A stretch of 64,000 nucleotides of DNA, taken from the NCBI RefSeq assembly GCF_004339805.1, contig NZ_SLUI01000001.1, positions 186,001 to 250,000 on the forward strand, in the 5' to 3' direction. Positions 14,852 through 23,791 of the stretch are shown here, piece by piece. The DNA comes from Anaerospora hongkongensis (GTDB taxonomy: Bacteria > Bacillota > Negativicutes > Sporomusales > DSM-15969). The notes beneath the pieces were generated by a model, which searched no databases, was not told the DNA's origin, and saw only the letters and a program-made list of their open reading frames with translations. Every line of letters starts with the position of its first letter. Positions within the stretch are counted from its first letter, which is position 1. A program made the position numbers and the translations under genes.

Positions 14852-17350
14852 TTAGCTCACCTCAATAAAATCAAATAGTGTCGGTTCTTCTCTTTCTGCC
14901 TCTGCGACTTTTAAATAGCCTAACCCATCCCTAAAATAATCCGAATTGAGTTCGCACGCTCGCCCATAACGGCCTTTTTTTATGGCCACCAAAGGGACTG
15001 TCATTAACCCACCAAAGGGATCGTAGGCAACCTCACCAGGATTGCTATAGCGGTTTATAATCCGCTCCACAATATCAATCTGCAATGGGCATACGTGCAT
15101 CTGTTGTCGTTTTCTACTTTGAGAAGTATTAAGAGTCTTCATTCGGTTAATATCATCCCAGACTTCATCAGTCCATGATCCAGGGGCAACTACCATAAAG
15201 GATGCAGGTAGCTTGCCGTTTTCATCTAAACGCTTGGCCAACTCAACATGCTGCTCATAATTGTAAGCATATTCTTTCGAATATTTCCGGTAGACAGCTT
15301 GTAAATTTTCAACCGGGATAGAGGCAAGCTCATCTTTACTCAAAAGACGATTACCACTGGATCGCCAAAACGCATGCGCATCTATCTGCCACTGAGCCCG
15401 GGTATACTCTCCCTTTGTTTTAGCCACCGGCACATCTGCATACGCCTTACCTGTATCAGTTGGCAGCTTCCGAAATAATAAGATATATTCAGGGCAACCA
15501 ACACCCATTTTAGTTCCGTCCTTGCATTGTTCTGTCCAGCCCAAACGATAGGTTTGATTATTCTCCCTAACTACGTCTGTAACCACTGTAATCATGCCAA
15601 AATAGTGAAAACCGTGCTTCATATAGTGATCGATACATAAAGCGTGAAATGGTTCAATTGTGGGCATTCCGGTGCCAGTAGCGTTACCGAACAACACTCG
15701 ATCTTTTACATGGCAGGCAAATACTCTACCTGGCCGCAGCACTCTTAATAAATTGGGAGAAAGGTAATCCATTTGTTCAAAGAATTTTTCCGTACTTTGA
15801 TTATGACCAAAATCATTGTAACTAGGCGTATACTCGTAATGATTGCTAAACGGAATCGAAGTAACAATCAGATCGATACTATCTGATTCCATTTGTGCCG
15901 TCTCTAAAATGCAATCATTGTTTGCTATCGTAAAGTGTTTTCCACTTACCTCCACACGCTCAACTCCTATTGTCCTTGCCATTTTTTCTGCCATTGAGGT
16001 ACTTGAAAGGCCGTGCTTCTTGATTATCTCAACCATTTTTTCAAGCATATGATCATGCTGCTTCCATTTCTCCATGAGCGCCTTTAATATTTGTTGCTCA
16101 CTTTCGGTGCAAATGATATCAATAATCACTTCGTTAACTTGCAAGTACCTGTAAATACGGTGTATAGCTTGAATGAAATCATTAAACTCATAATCAATGC
16201 CCAAGAAGACTGCTCTGTGGCAGAACTTTTGGAAGTTACAGCCTTGACCGCTTATCTCTTTTTTTGTCGCTAAATACTGAGTACGACCTTCAGAAAAATC
16301 AATTACGTGCTGCTCACGGAGCTCATACTCTTGGCTACCGTATATCTCCACTACCTCAGGTAGCGCTTTTTTTATTGCATGCCGCTCTGCTTCCAGATCA
16401 TGCCACAAGATAAAGTGATCATCCGGACTTGCCTTGATTATTTCGATCATCTTTTCAACTCTGGAATCAATACTATCCCGTTTTTCTTTTGCCGCATCAG
16501 CCAGAGATATTGCAGCATCCCGAATTAGTTTCACTTGCCCGTCCCGGTCCACACCAGCCGTTGAGTTATCTACCTGTACCATGTGGTAGTTAATTTTCAG
16601 TTGAGGCAATGTATATCCGGTATCATCAAACCCTAAGTCAGAAGGATGAGTGATAAATAACGCCCAGCTGCTCATCCAAAGCCAAAATTCATTTTCCTTA
16701 TGAGGATATAATGTTAGGTTATTGGCCTTTGTAGAATCCCTCTGGAAGAAACGAGTAAGAGCTTGTCCGGTATCCATAATCTCCAAATAACCGGCATAAT
16801 GAATCAGTTCCTTATACTTATTTGGTGAAGGCGTTGCCGTGCTCACCAGCTTATAAGGCACTCCCCTGAACTTATCTAAGAAGGTTTGATATGTTTTACT
16901 ACCATAACTCCTTAGACATGAAGCTTCATCAAGGCTTGCCGCGGTAAAATACAGAGGGTCTATATCGCCATCCCGTACCCGCTCATAATTAGTGATGATA
17001 ATATCCGTCTTAGCTGCCTCAGCCTCTGCCATTGTACGGCAGTATGCAGGCTTTTCCATTCCCAACAACTCAACTGCGTCCCGGGTAAATTCTTGCTTCA
17101 CACCAAGCGGCAGTACAATTAATGCCTTACCGCCTTCCCGCGCAATGACAAGCCTAGACCATTCCAATTCCTGCACAGTCTTACCTAATCCAAATGCCTC
17201 AAATAGAGCTCTTCTACCACCTTTAACAGCCCACTTCACAGCTGCCCTTTGATGAGGCTTCAAAGCAGGATGTATATCGTTTTCATTAACCATAAAACCG
17301 GTATCTTCAGCGAGAATAATTTTATTAGCTAAAAAATCGTTATAGTCCAA
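14852..17350 (-). CDS. Helicase-DNA methyltransferase fusion (SNF2-like + beta-class N6A/N4C)
   Basis: The 832-aa protein has an N-terminal SF2 helicase: motif I FEAFGLGKTVQ, DEAH-like SLDEASCL, motif III STATPSP, and motif VI IQAIHRIYRY. The C-terminal methyltransferase has the beta-class order: catalytic motif IV VTSIPFSNHYEY (SIPF where SPPY/DPPY is usual) before the SAM motif YDPFGGLMTVPLVA near the end. It probably modifies adenine N6 or cytosine N4 of element DNA, perhaps coupled to translocation. No restriction nuclease domain or separate nuclease partner is seen. The start is TTG at 17350 with AGGAGG upstream. Confidence 0.87.
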   Translation of the reverse strand: MDYNDFLANKIILAEDTGFMVNENDIHPALKPHQRAAVKWAVKGGRRALFEAFGLGKTVQELEWSRLVIAREGGKALIVLPLGVKQEFTRDAVELLGMEKPAYCRTMAEAEAAKTDIIITNYERVRDGDIDPLYFTAASLDEASCLRSYGSKTYQTFLDKFRGVPYKLVSTATPSPNKYKELIHYAGYLEIMDTGQALTRFFQRDSTKANNLTLYPHKENEFWLWMSSWALFITHPSDLGFDDTGYTLPQLKINYHMVQVDNSTAGVDRDGQVKLIRDAAISLADAAKEKRDSIDSRVEKMIEIIKASPDDHFILWHDLEAERHAIKKALPEVVEIYGSQEYELREQHVIDFSEGRTQYLATKKEISGQGCNFQKFCHRAVFLGIDYEFNDFIQAIHRIYRYLQVNEVIIDIICTESEQQILKALMEKWKQHDHMLEKMVEIIKKHGLSSTSMAEKMARTIGVERVEVSGKHFTIANNDCILETAQMESDSIDLIVTSIPFSNHYEYTPSYNDFGHNQSTEKFFEQMDYLSPNLLRVLRPGRVFACHVKDRVLFGNATGTGMPTIEPFHALCIDHYMKHGFHYFGMITVVTDVVRENNQTYRLGWTEQCKDGTKMGVGCPEYILLFRKLPTDTGKAYADVPVAKTKGEYTRAQWQIDAHAFWRSSGNRLLSKDELASIPVENLQAVYRKYSKEYAYNYEQHVELAKRLDENGKLPASFMVVAPGSWTDEVWDDINRMKTLNTSQSRKRQQMHVCPLQIDIVERIINRYSNPGEVAYDPFGGLMTVPLVAIKKGRYGRACELNSDYFRDGLGYLKVAEAEREEPTLFDFIEVS

Positions 17351-17361
17351 TCTCCATCCTC

Positions 17362-17637
17362 CTATGGTAAGGATTTTTCTCCACTTAACAAGTAACTTAA
17401 TGCCTCTTTTTGATAGGATCTTAAACGAATCTCTGACTTACTTTTGGAACTCTTCCTCCCGCAGCCAGGCCGCTTACCACCATGCCCACTGCCACCATTG
17501 CATGTATAACCCATGATTTTTAAGCGATCCTCGATAGTAGATGTTGCACAACCGATCTTTTGTCCAATTGCTTTCGCGGTTAAGCCATCTTTTTGTAGCT
17601 TATGAATCATTTCCAACTCTTCTTTTGCCAAAGTCAT
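17362..17637 (-). CDS. HTH-domain DNA-binding protein (91 aa)
   Basis: The start at 17637 (MTLAKEELEMIHK) is chosen because AAGGAGTG precedes it, and it lies just after the upstream stop. An HTH is visible in LTAKAIGQKIGCATSTIEDRLKIM. A Gly/Lys/Ser-rich linker (NGGSGHGGKRPGCGRKSSK) and a basic helix follow. Homeodomain-like terminase small subunits have a similar start, but this protein is too short for one. It is likely a regulator or accessory DNA-binding protein. Confidence 0.65.
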   Translation of the reverse strand: MTLAKEELEMIHKLQKDGLTAKAIGQKIGCATSTIEDRLKIMGYTCNGGSGHGGKRPGCGRKSSKSKSEIRLRSYQKEALSYLLSGEKSLP

Positions 17638-17641
17638 AAGA

Positions 17642-17881
17642 TCACTCCTTAAATTCGCCTTCATGGAGCAAATATTCTATTTGGCGTTTCTGTATCGTTC
17701 CCGGATGCGTCCGATCCTCAATTAGTTGTCTGAGCCGAACAATTTCCTGTTTTAGTTGTTTCCTATCATCCTGCAACTTCTCAATATCTATGGTGTTGTA
17801 ACATATCAGAGATCCAAAGAATAATGCAATCAAAAGCGCAGCAAGGCTTGCTAAAAATTCACTTTGCCGTTTAGTCAGCAT
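17642..17881 (-). CDS. Small membrane protein with coiled coil (79 aa)
   Basis: One transmembrane helix (LASLAALLIALFFGSLICY, about 10-28) is followed by a coiled-coil heptad region (IEKLQDDRKQLKQEIVRLRQ). The size and layout resemble phage Rz-like or holin-associated proteins, but it lies among replication genes, so I do not assign a lysis role. It overlaps the end of the DUF5131 gene by 11 bases. Confidence 0.6.
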   Translation of the reverse strand: MLTKRQSEFLASLAALLIALFFGSLICYNTIDIEKLQDDRKQLKQEIVRLRQLIEDRTHPGTIQKRQIEYLLHEGEFKE

Positions 17882-18752
17882 AACTTATGTCCCCCGGATA
17901 TTCATCATGTATAACTCCATCTAGTGACCTGCCGGCAGCTTTTTTACCTACACGGTAGACAGGGCAAGCACAATTGGCTTCCGCTTCAACATCAGCGCGA
18001 GGGAACCGACGAATATTGTTAATCCAATCCTCATCATATCCAGCGGTAGGTTTATTGACAGCTTGTGGCGGCACCCACTCACCCCACTGTTTAAACAGGA
18101 ACGGCACTCCTGATTCTCGGCACTGATCACGTAATCCACGTACCCAATCAGGATGAATCGGCCGCGCGCCGGGGCCGCTCTCGCCTCCGCAAATAACCCA
18201 GTCAAGACCTACTTTTTTCCAGTACTTACAAAGCGGCCATTTTAAATATCTACTCACATTAATTGGCCCCAGTATAGGCTCCACACTTATAAATCTTTTA
18301 GCTGCCGGAATCTCCAAGAGCAACGGAATCCGTTCTTCAGCAGTTTGTTGATTCTCCGTTGTGACACCAAGCCAAACATTCATCAATGGCTGTTTATCAC
18401 GGTAATAAGCATCGAAAAATTCCTTCATCCGCTCCGGACGCTTAGTAAGTACTATAAAGATGTGTTGAGGCGCTTTTGTAATCGTCACAAAAACTTCTCT
18501 TATAAAGTCAAACGACACAAGGCCATGAAATAAATCTGACATGCTGCAAACAAATATCTTATTCGGTTTCTTCCAGTTAAGAGGCTGATTTAATCGACTG
18601 TCGTGAATCATTATCTCGCTAAAATTACGATCAGGGTAAAACCTATTAGTCACACGCTCAGCATAGCAATTTAAACATCCTTCACTGACTTTCGTGCATC
18701 CAGTAACGGTATTCCATGTCTTATCAGCCCACTCGATTTTTGTCTTAGACAC
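17871..18752 (-). CDS. DUF5131 (phage Gp37/Gp68) family protein, radical-SAM-like
   Basis: The 293-aa product begins KIEWADKTWNTVTGCTKVSE with CLNCYAE after it, giving Cys19, Cys26 and Cys29 in C-x6-C-x2-C, which marks the family as radical-SAM-like. It continues with the family's VCSMSDLFH, LTKRPERM, LGVTTENQ, ISVEPILGP and VICGGESGPGARP blocks. The family is frequent in phages and plasmids; proposed roles involve nucleic-acid or nucleotide modification but are not settled. The start is GTG at 18752 with GGAAGTGAG upstream. A helicase/methyltransferase gene follows downstream. Confidence 0.9.
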   Translation of the reverse strand: MSKTKIEWADKTWNTVTGCTKVSEGCLNCYAERVTNRFYPDRNFSEIMIHDSRLNQPLNWKKPNKIFVCSMSDLFHGLVSFDFIREVFVTITKAPQHIFIVLTKRPERMKEFFDAYYRDKQPLMNVWLGVTTENQQTAEERIPLLLEIPAAKRFISVEPILGPINVSRYLKWPLCKYWKKVGLDWVICGGESGPGARPIHPDWVRGLRDQCRESGVPFLFKQWGEWVPPQAVNKPTAGYDEDWINNIRRFPRADVEAEANCACPVYRVGKKAAGRSLDGVIHDEYPGDISYAD

Positions 18753-18763
18753 ATTCTCACTTC

Positions 18764-19090
18764 CTAATCAACTTTATAAAACACACTTGCATCCCAGCCA
18801 TTGCCTTTTAAACTTTTTTCCATTGCCGTAACTGTCCTGGTTCGTCCATTTCCCTGTCCACCGGTAGGACCCGAAACAAAGTAACAAGGTCCCAACCAGT
18901 CACTTTTACCCCGGCAATGTAGTCCAGCCGCCTTGATAGCTTTTAGGACAAGCTTTTCTCTTCCCTTTGGTACGCGCAGCACCAATGTATCCAGATTACA
19001 AGAACCGCCATCGTCTCCTGGCATTGCATCTATTGCCGCTAACCTGGCTTTGTCCAAATCCCTTTGAAGCTTTTTATAATCAACCGCCAT
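18764..19090 (-). CDS. Hypothetical protein (108 aa)
   Basis: The start at 19090 (MAVDYKKLQRDLDKAR) lies two bases after the upstream stop, with GGTGG as ribosome site; a longer frame to 19138 exists without better support. The product has a repeated DKARLAAIDAMPG helix, then a small alpha/beta region with LVLRVPKGREKLVLKAIKAA and a Gly-rich GPTGGQGNGRTRT loop. No family is recognised. Confidence 0.6.
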   Translation of the reverse strand: MAVDYKKLQRDLDKARLAAIDAMPGDDGGSCNLDTLVLRVPKGREKLVLKAIKAAGLHCRGKSDWLGPCYFVSGPTGGQGNGRTRTVTAMEKSLKGNGWDASVFYKVD

Positions 19091-19091
19091 T

Positions 19092-19355
19092 CTAATCCAC
19101 CACCTTAACCAGATTGATTGACGGTGCATAGTAGTCATAAGAACCGCTTTTACGCCTTACTGAAACTAAAACGCGATCAAATGCCATATTGACGTACTGA
19201 AATTTCATACGGCAGCGCGGAGCACCAGGAGGAATATATTTACTGGCATCATCCAGTTTGGGGATGATTGCTATTACATCCCCTTCTTTTGTTTTTGCAT
19301 ATCCTCCAGCCTGGCTTGTCCATCTTACATAATCACCTACGCGAATTATCTGCAT
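19092..19355 (-). CDS. Small beta-rich protein (87 aa)
   Basis: It begins MQIIRVGDYVRWTSQAGGYA with KTKEGDVIAIIP following, a KOW/SH3-like opening, and a basic C-terminal strand-rich part. GGAGGAATAAACG precedes ATG 19355. Similar small proteins occur widely in Firmicute phages without known function. Confidence 0.6.
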   Translation of the reverse strand: MQIIRVGDYVRWTSQAGGYAKTKEGDVIAIIPKLDDASKYIPPGAPRCRMKFQYVNMAFDRVLVSVRRKSGSYDYYAPSINLVKVVD

Positions 19356-19358
19356 CGT

Positions 19359-19715
19359 TTATTCCTCCACTTTTATCCAATAGTTGATTTCAAGGTTATC
19401 GCCCGGATAAATAAAGTAATAGGGAGCTCTATTTTTAAACACCGTTTCGTAATTTCTTTCAATGATTCCGTGATAAAACTCACGTATGTCCCGCTTGCCA
19501 TATGTGTTCTTGGCTATGTACCGGTCAGCAATACTCCAAAGGGTATCTCCCTTTTCCACTGTATAAACTTCAGTTACCTGAATTGCTTTGGCAGAATTGC
19601 CGCAGGATAGGGGCGAGACGGCAACAAGGATAAGTAATGCCAACCAAAGCCAATTGGCCGACTTACGGGAAGCTGGCGTGATTCTACGGCACATTTTAAT
19701 CGGCAACCCACTCAT
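19359..19715 (-). CDS. Membrane-anchored LysM protein (118 aa)
   Basis: The start at 19715 overlaps the upstream stop as ATGA. A basic N-terminus and a transmembrane/signal helix (WLWLALLILVAVSPLSC, about 20-36) are followed by a LysM domain starting YTVEKGDTLWSIADRY. LysM binds peptidoglycan. The architecture equals that of YneA-type SOS cell-division inhibitors and some other exported LysM proteins. Its place among replication genes, far from any lysis cassette, makes a host-envelope or division effect plausible, but this is inference. Confidence 0.72.
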   Translation of the reverse strand: MSGLPIKMCRRITPASRKSANWLWLALLILVAVSPLSCGNSAKAIQVTEVYTVEKGDTLWSIADRYIAKNTYGKRDIREFYHGIIERNYETVFKNRAPYYFIYPGDNLEINYWIKVEE

Positions 19716-19915
19716 GCTTTTACCGCCCTTTGCATTTCTTTCATCAAAAACGGCCACTTCCACCAACGTACATTGTTGCAAGTATGCGGCTTCGCAGTAT
19801 CAATAACTGCCTCTTTTGCGGCTAACTCACCCATTGCATTGCCACGGTATTTACAAAACTTTGAGCAGCCAAGGCAACCAGGGATAGGAAACAGTTTAGC
19901 TACTTTTCTTTTCAT
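19712..19915 (-). CDS. Small cysteine-rich protein (67 aa)
   Basis: The start at 19915 (MKRKVAKLFPIP) follows GGAGAGTG. The sequence GCLGCSKFCKYRG gives C-x2-C-x3-C, with one more Cys (HTCNN) downstream, a possible metal site. It is coupled by ATGA overlap to the LysM gene. Function is unknown. Confidence 0.55.
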   Translation of the reverse strand: MKRKVAKLFPIPGCLGCSKFCKYRGNAMGELAAKEAVIDTAKPHTCNNVRWWKWPFLMKEMQRAVKA

Positions 19916-19950
19916 ATTTTTCACTCTCCAATGCATATTATGAATAACAG

Positions 19951-19987
19951 CTGCGTAAACTACATATCAGGAGAAGTCTACGCATTT
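19951..19987 (+). other. Hairpin in the gap after the clamp gene
   Basis: TGCGTAAACT and AGTCTACGCA form a 10-bp stem with one mismatch on the + strand; on the minus strand the mismatch becomes G-U. A T-run follows on the + strand only. It lies between dnaN and the small Cys-rich gene and may be an attenuator or mRNA stability element. Confidence 0.3.
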
Positions 19988-20003
19988 TTTAAAATTTTGC
20001 TCA

Positions 20004-21116
20004 TCAAAAGCTAGTTCTAACCGGAGTGATAATATGCATAAAATCATTTTTATTTTTGGAAGCAATACAAGCAGGTGATGTTGGAGTATTAAAAGACAGT
20101 GTTATCATGTCTTCGTTTATAATTTTTAGTGCATCTTGAAGATAAACGACATTAAACGAAATCCCTTGCAATGTTGGCCCTGCCTCATATCCCACAGGTA
20201 TCGTTTCCGTTACCTGGCCGATATCCGGATGTTTACCTGATAACTTCAGGTTTTCCTGACCAAACTCAATATTTATAATGCTGTAGTCGTAGCCCTTAAC
20301 TATGCCGGTAATCCTCGTTACTGCTTGCAACAGTTGGATGCGGGATACTTCAATAGCAGTAGAAAAATTTTGAGGTATTATCTTTTGCCAATCGGGGTAC
20401 TTACCGCAATTTACGGTATGCAAAATGATTTTCTTATCACCAATTACAGCAATAGACTCATTCCATCTCAAATGTACAAATGATTCATCCTCAATAAATG
20501 TAGAAACGTGTTTTAATAGACTTTTGGGTATAACCACTCGCCCTTGACATTGCGGCTTTATAACCGGATTTATAGTTTTACGCGCAAGACGATGAGTATT
20601 TGTAGCTACCGCAGTCGCAGATTCTCCGTCAAATTCAAACAATACCCCTAGAAATATAGGCCGTGAATTATCTGTAGCTGCAGCGTAGTCTACATTTTTT
20701 AGCAAACATTTAAGCTCTTTACCGGTCAAAACAGCAAGGTTTTCGTCCGGTATTTTATGTTGCTTATACTCTGCACCGTCATTTGTATAAAGACTATACT
20801 GTATTAATCCGGAATTAATTTGCAGCTGCTTATTGTCTAAAGACAGTGCTAAGGACCCTTCCGGCAATGATCTTGCAGCAGTTTGAAGTGTTGAGCCTTG
20901 AATAAATACATTCCCTCCAAATTCAACATAGCTATGATTATTGTCAATTACATAGAAAATCGCATCTTGAAAGTTAGTAGCACTAAGCTCAACTGCATTT
21001 TTTTCATAAGATGTTGTAATACGCACTCCTGCATGTTGTGGAGACTTTTTACTAATGACCTTACTTATTGCTTTAAGGCCCGTTAAGAAATTTTCCTGAC
21101 TTACTAAAAACTTCAT
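20004..21116 (-). CDS. dnaN: DNA polymerase III beta subunit (sliding clamp)
   Basis: The 370-aa product has DnaN features throughout: N-terminal MKFLVSQENFLTGLKAISKV, the ATAVATNTHRLA segment of domain 2, KIILHTVNCGKYPDW (the conserved G-x-Y/F-P-x-W/Y element), and C-terminal MHIITPVRT (like YLIMPVR of host clamps). It encircles DNA and tethers polymerase. Possession of a clamp suggests the element builds its own replisome or diverts host polymerase. ATG 21116 has GGGGGAGAAGAA upstream, and the gene has its own intergenic promoter-like region. Confidence 0.9.
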   Translation of the reverse strand: MKFLVSQENFLTGLKAISKVISKKSPQHAGVRITTSYEKNAVELSATNFQDAIFYVIDNNHSYVEFGGNVFIQGSTLQTAARSLPEGSLALSLDNKQLQINSGLIQYSLYTNDGAEYKQHKIPDENLAVLTGKELKCLLKNVDYAAATDNSRPIFLGVLFEFDGESATAVATNTHRLARKTINPVIKPQCQGRVVIPKSLLKHVSTFIEDESFVHLRWNESIAVIGDKKIILHTVNCGKYPDWQKIIPQNFSTAIEVSRIQLLQAVTRITGIVKGYDYSIINIEFGQENLKLSGKHPDIGQVTETIPVGYEAGPTLQGISFNVVYLQDALKIINEDMITLSFNTPTSPACIASKNKNDFMHIITPVRTSF

Positions 21117-21138
21117 TTCTTCTCCCCCATTCATTGCT

Positions 21139-21171
21139 ATTTTATTCTACTTTATTGTCATTTTTGGCAAT
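21139..21171 (-). promoter_or_regulatory. Candidate promoter with 18-bp inverted repeat upstream of dnaN
   Basis: On the minus strand ATTGCCAAAAATGACAAT (21171-21154) matches the element upstream of the sigma gene at 14 of 18 positions. It is followed after exactly 9 bp by TAAAAT (21144-21139). The two copies occupy two of the few real gaps in this operon. Confidence 0.5.
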
Positions 21172-21230
21172 ATCATTAATAGAAAATACCGTCGTCTTAA
21201 TAATATTTGCGCAACAGCGAGTTAAAGCGA

Positions 21231-21974
21231 TTATCCGTATGTTACCTCAGGTTCCTTATCTGGAGTAACATCCTCACATTCGCTGTCAGTATCAAGAATT
21301 ATCTTTGTTTGCGCTTGATCCAATCGCATAAGCAGTATTTCAAAGTCGTTCACACGCCGCAACGATTTAATATCTTTTATATAATCGTAAGACATTGACC
21401 ATTCATTTTCCTTGTCTCTATTGTAGTGATGCAATCTAATTGCAAAATTCATTTCGTTATCATGCTCACACTCAAAAGTCAATGTTGCATACTGAAAAGG
21501 ACTCCATTCTCTTTCGTCATCATAACTTACAGCTAATGTGACTTCTACAGATTCGTAAGATACACTGTCTTCACATATAACATCCAAGCCTTGCGTTGCT
21601 ACTCCCTTTGCTACATACTTGCACCAAGCCTCAAATATCTCAGATGCTTTAATTGAATCTCTATCTATCGGCAACATTAGTTCTTTAAAGTTTTGCAACA
21701 CAGTTTTATTGTCAGCTGATACCTCTTTTAGCACATCTACTAAAACTCCATCCAGCTTAACAATATACCTGCCGTAATCATATTTCTCCAAGTAGGGAAC
21801 CATTACGGATGTGATTTGTTTTTCAATAACTTTCGTTACGACCCCACATCTACCAAACAAGCTATCTAAAGCGTTAATTATACCTTTTTGCAATTGCTCT
21901 TCGACCATCTTCTCGACAGTGCCATCCTCTAACTTCTTTGCAATTACATCCTTAATGCTGCTTTCTAATGTCAT
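21231..21974 (-). CDS. Hypothetical phage protein (247 aa)
   Basis: The N-terminal 60 residues look amphipathic and helical (VIAKKLEDGTVEKMVEEQL). The rest is a mixed acidic domain with SVSYESVEVTLAVSYDDERE and an acidic tail. AAGGGGCGG precedes ATG 21974. It sits between the UvrD-like helicase and the clamp. No family is recognised; a helper in replication or recombination is only suggested by position. Confidence 0.65.
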   Translation of the reverse strand: MTLESSIKDVIAKKLEDGTVEKMVEEQLQKGIINALDSLFGRCGVVTKVIEKQITSVMVPYLEKYDYGRYIVKLDGVLVDVLKEVSADNKTVLQNFKELMLPIDRDSIKASEIFEAWCKYVAKGVATQGLDVICEDSVSYESVEVTLAVSYDDEREWSPFQYATLTFECEHDNEMNFAIRLHHYNRDKENEWSMSYDYIKDIKSLRRVNDFEILLMRLDQAQTKIILDTDSECEDVTPDKEPEVTYG

Positions 21975-21994
21975 TTTTATCTACCGCCCCTTCT

Positions 21995-23791
21995 CTAATC
22001 TAATCCAAATTCATCTAAAAATTGACTAGGCGACGCATTTACCATGTTTCCGCTCCAATCGGACACAGCATCAGCATACGTTAAATGAAGCCTGTTTTTC
22101 GCTCTTGTAGCAGCCACATAAGCAAGCCGACGTTCCTCTTCGATCTCACCGCGTTTTGACGGAAATACGCCCTGGTTCATTCCCACAAGGTAAACTGTGT
22201 CAAATTCAAGCCCTTTGCTGCCGTGTATGGTCATTAAATTTATGGCATCTTTTTTCTCAGTTAATTTTTCTTGGATATCCCTGAAGCGCAAATGCTTCAG
22301 AAACGCTTTCACGGAATAATCCTCATTAACTCGTTGCTTAGATGCTTGCCAGCGTTCAATTACAGGGATAGCTCGATCTACTTCACTTTGCGAGCCAACT
22401 ATCACATTGCGAATAGCATTAACATGGGCAAGCGGCGAATCTTCGACCTTACTTATCGCCTCATTTATCGGGAGACTTGCACTTTCAAAAAATACTTGCC
22501 CAACAGAAAATTTTAGGCTTGCTTGACAAAGCGATACTTCCATGTTTAAAGCATATAGTTCGATTTCTGCCATTTTGATACTGTTAATAGCAAAGTTTTT
22601 AAATACCCGTTTAAAAGCCATATCATCAGCGTTGTTTTGCATGAAATACATCCAGTCTATGATTCGCTTAACCATGGGAGCCTTATAAGGATCTTCTTGC
22701 CCTCCTACTCGCAGACACGGCAATCCCCGCCGTTCCAACTCCCATTTGATACTATCCAGTTTTGCATTTGTTCTGGCCAGTACCGCAATTTCTTTATATG
22801 GCATGTCCTGAGACATAGCCGCTATAGAATCTGCAACTGCAGCATTTTCCTTATAAGCATCTTCATACCGATCCAAACTAACAGCGCAGCCGAACTTGTG
22901 AGCAATCAGTTTTTTGTCAACTCGTTTGACATTGAACCTGATTAATCGATTAGCAACGTCCACAATCTGTTCAGTCGATCGATAATTGTCCTCCAGTTTG
23001 ATAACTTCGCAACCGGGATTGTTCTTTTCGAAGTTCACTATAAAATCAACTTTTGCCCCCCGCCACTCATAAATACTCTGGTCCGCGTCACCTACTATAA
23101 ACAAGTTACGCGCTCTAAGCAGATCCACCATATACGCCTGCTCTTTGTCAGTATCTTGAAACTCATCAACAAAAACATGCGAATACTGATTTTGATAATG
23201 GGCAAGTATTGTCGGATGTAATTCCCACAACCGAATAACTAAATCCACCAGCCGGTTTAAATCCACTGCATTATTCTGCTTGCACCGGTATCCGTATTCT
23301 TCAAGTACTCTACATTCTTCCGGATACGCTCGACGTTCTTCCCGCACATCACCACATTTTTTATGACGCTCTACAACCTTGCTTAAAGTTGTGCGGTTCC
23401 CCAAGTCAGCAATAATCTTTTTAAATAGCTCATTCCGGTCCTCTTGATCATAAATGGAAAAGTTTTCTTCAATGCCTAATAAATGACCATGCTCTTTTAG
23501 TACTGACACCGCAAAAGCATCAAACGTATTAGAGAACAACTCCTTTGCCGCATCCTCACCAATCAGTTTTATGACACGTTCCTTCATTTCCAGGCCAGCA
23601 AGTCGGGTAAAAGTTAAACAAAGTATGTTGGATGTTTTGATTCCATGATTTAAAACCAGATTGGCGACTCTCTTCGTTAGCACTGTTGTCTTGCCACTAC
23701 CGGCACCTGCTATACAGAGAATGACAGGAGCGGTAGTAATTACCGCTCTTTCTTGTTGTTCATTAAGGCCATTAAGCAATTCTGGCATCAT
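21995..23791 (-). CDS. UvrD/PcrA-like SF1 DNA helicase
   Basis: The product has about 598 aa, with motif Ia/I GAGSGKTTVLTKR, motif II VDEFQDTD, motif III GDADQSIYEWRGA, motif V MTIHGSKGLEFD and motif VI RRLAYVAATRAKNRL, in correct order for a 3'-5' helicase. A C-terminal dimer/tail region seen in host PcrA is short. The start at 23791 (or 23788) is chosen because GGAGG lies 6-9 bases upstream; it overlaps the SbcC-like gene end by 20 bases. It likely works with that ATPase and the Rad52-like protein. Confidence 0.92.
   Translation of the reverse strand: MMPELLNGLNEQQERAVITTAPVILCIAGAGSGKTTVLTKRVANLVLNHGIKTSNILCLTFTRLAGLEMKERVIKLIGEDAAKELFSNTFDAFAVSVLKEHGHLLGIEENFSIYDQEDRNELFKKIIADLGNRTTLSKVVERHKKCGDVREERRAYPEECRVLEEYGYRCKQNNAVDLNRLVDLVIRLWELHPTILAHYQNQYSHVFVDEFQDTDKEQAYMVDLLRARNLFIVGDADQSIYEWRGAKVDFIVNFEKNNPGCEVIKLEDNYRSTEQIVDVANRLIRFNVKRVDKKLIAHKFGCAVSLDRYEDAYKENAAVADSIAAMSQDMPYKEIAVLARTNAKLDSIKWELERRGLPCLRVGGQEDPYKAPMVKRIIDWMYFMQNNADDMAFKRVFKNFAINSIKMAEIELYALNMEVSLCQASLKFSVGQVFFESASLPINEAISKVEDSPLAHVNAIRNVIVGSQSEVDRAIPVIERWQASKQRVNEDYSVKAFLKHLRFRDIQEKLTEKKDAINLMTIHGSKGLEFDTVYLVGMNQGVFPSKRGEIEEERRLAYVAATRAKNRLHLTYADAVSDWSGNMVNASPSQFLDEFGLD

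Noticed and set aside
17642..17881. Holin or Rz-like lysis protein
   Set aside because: One transmembrane helix and a coiled coil are not specific, and no endolysin or late gene is near.
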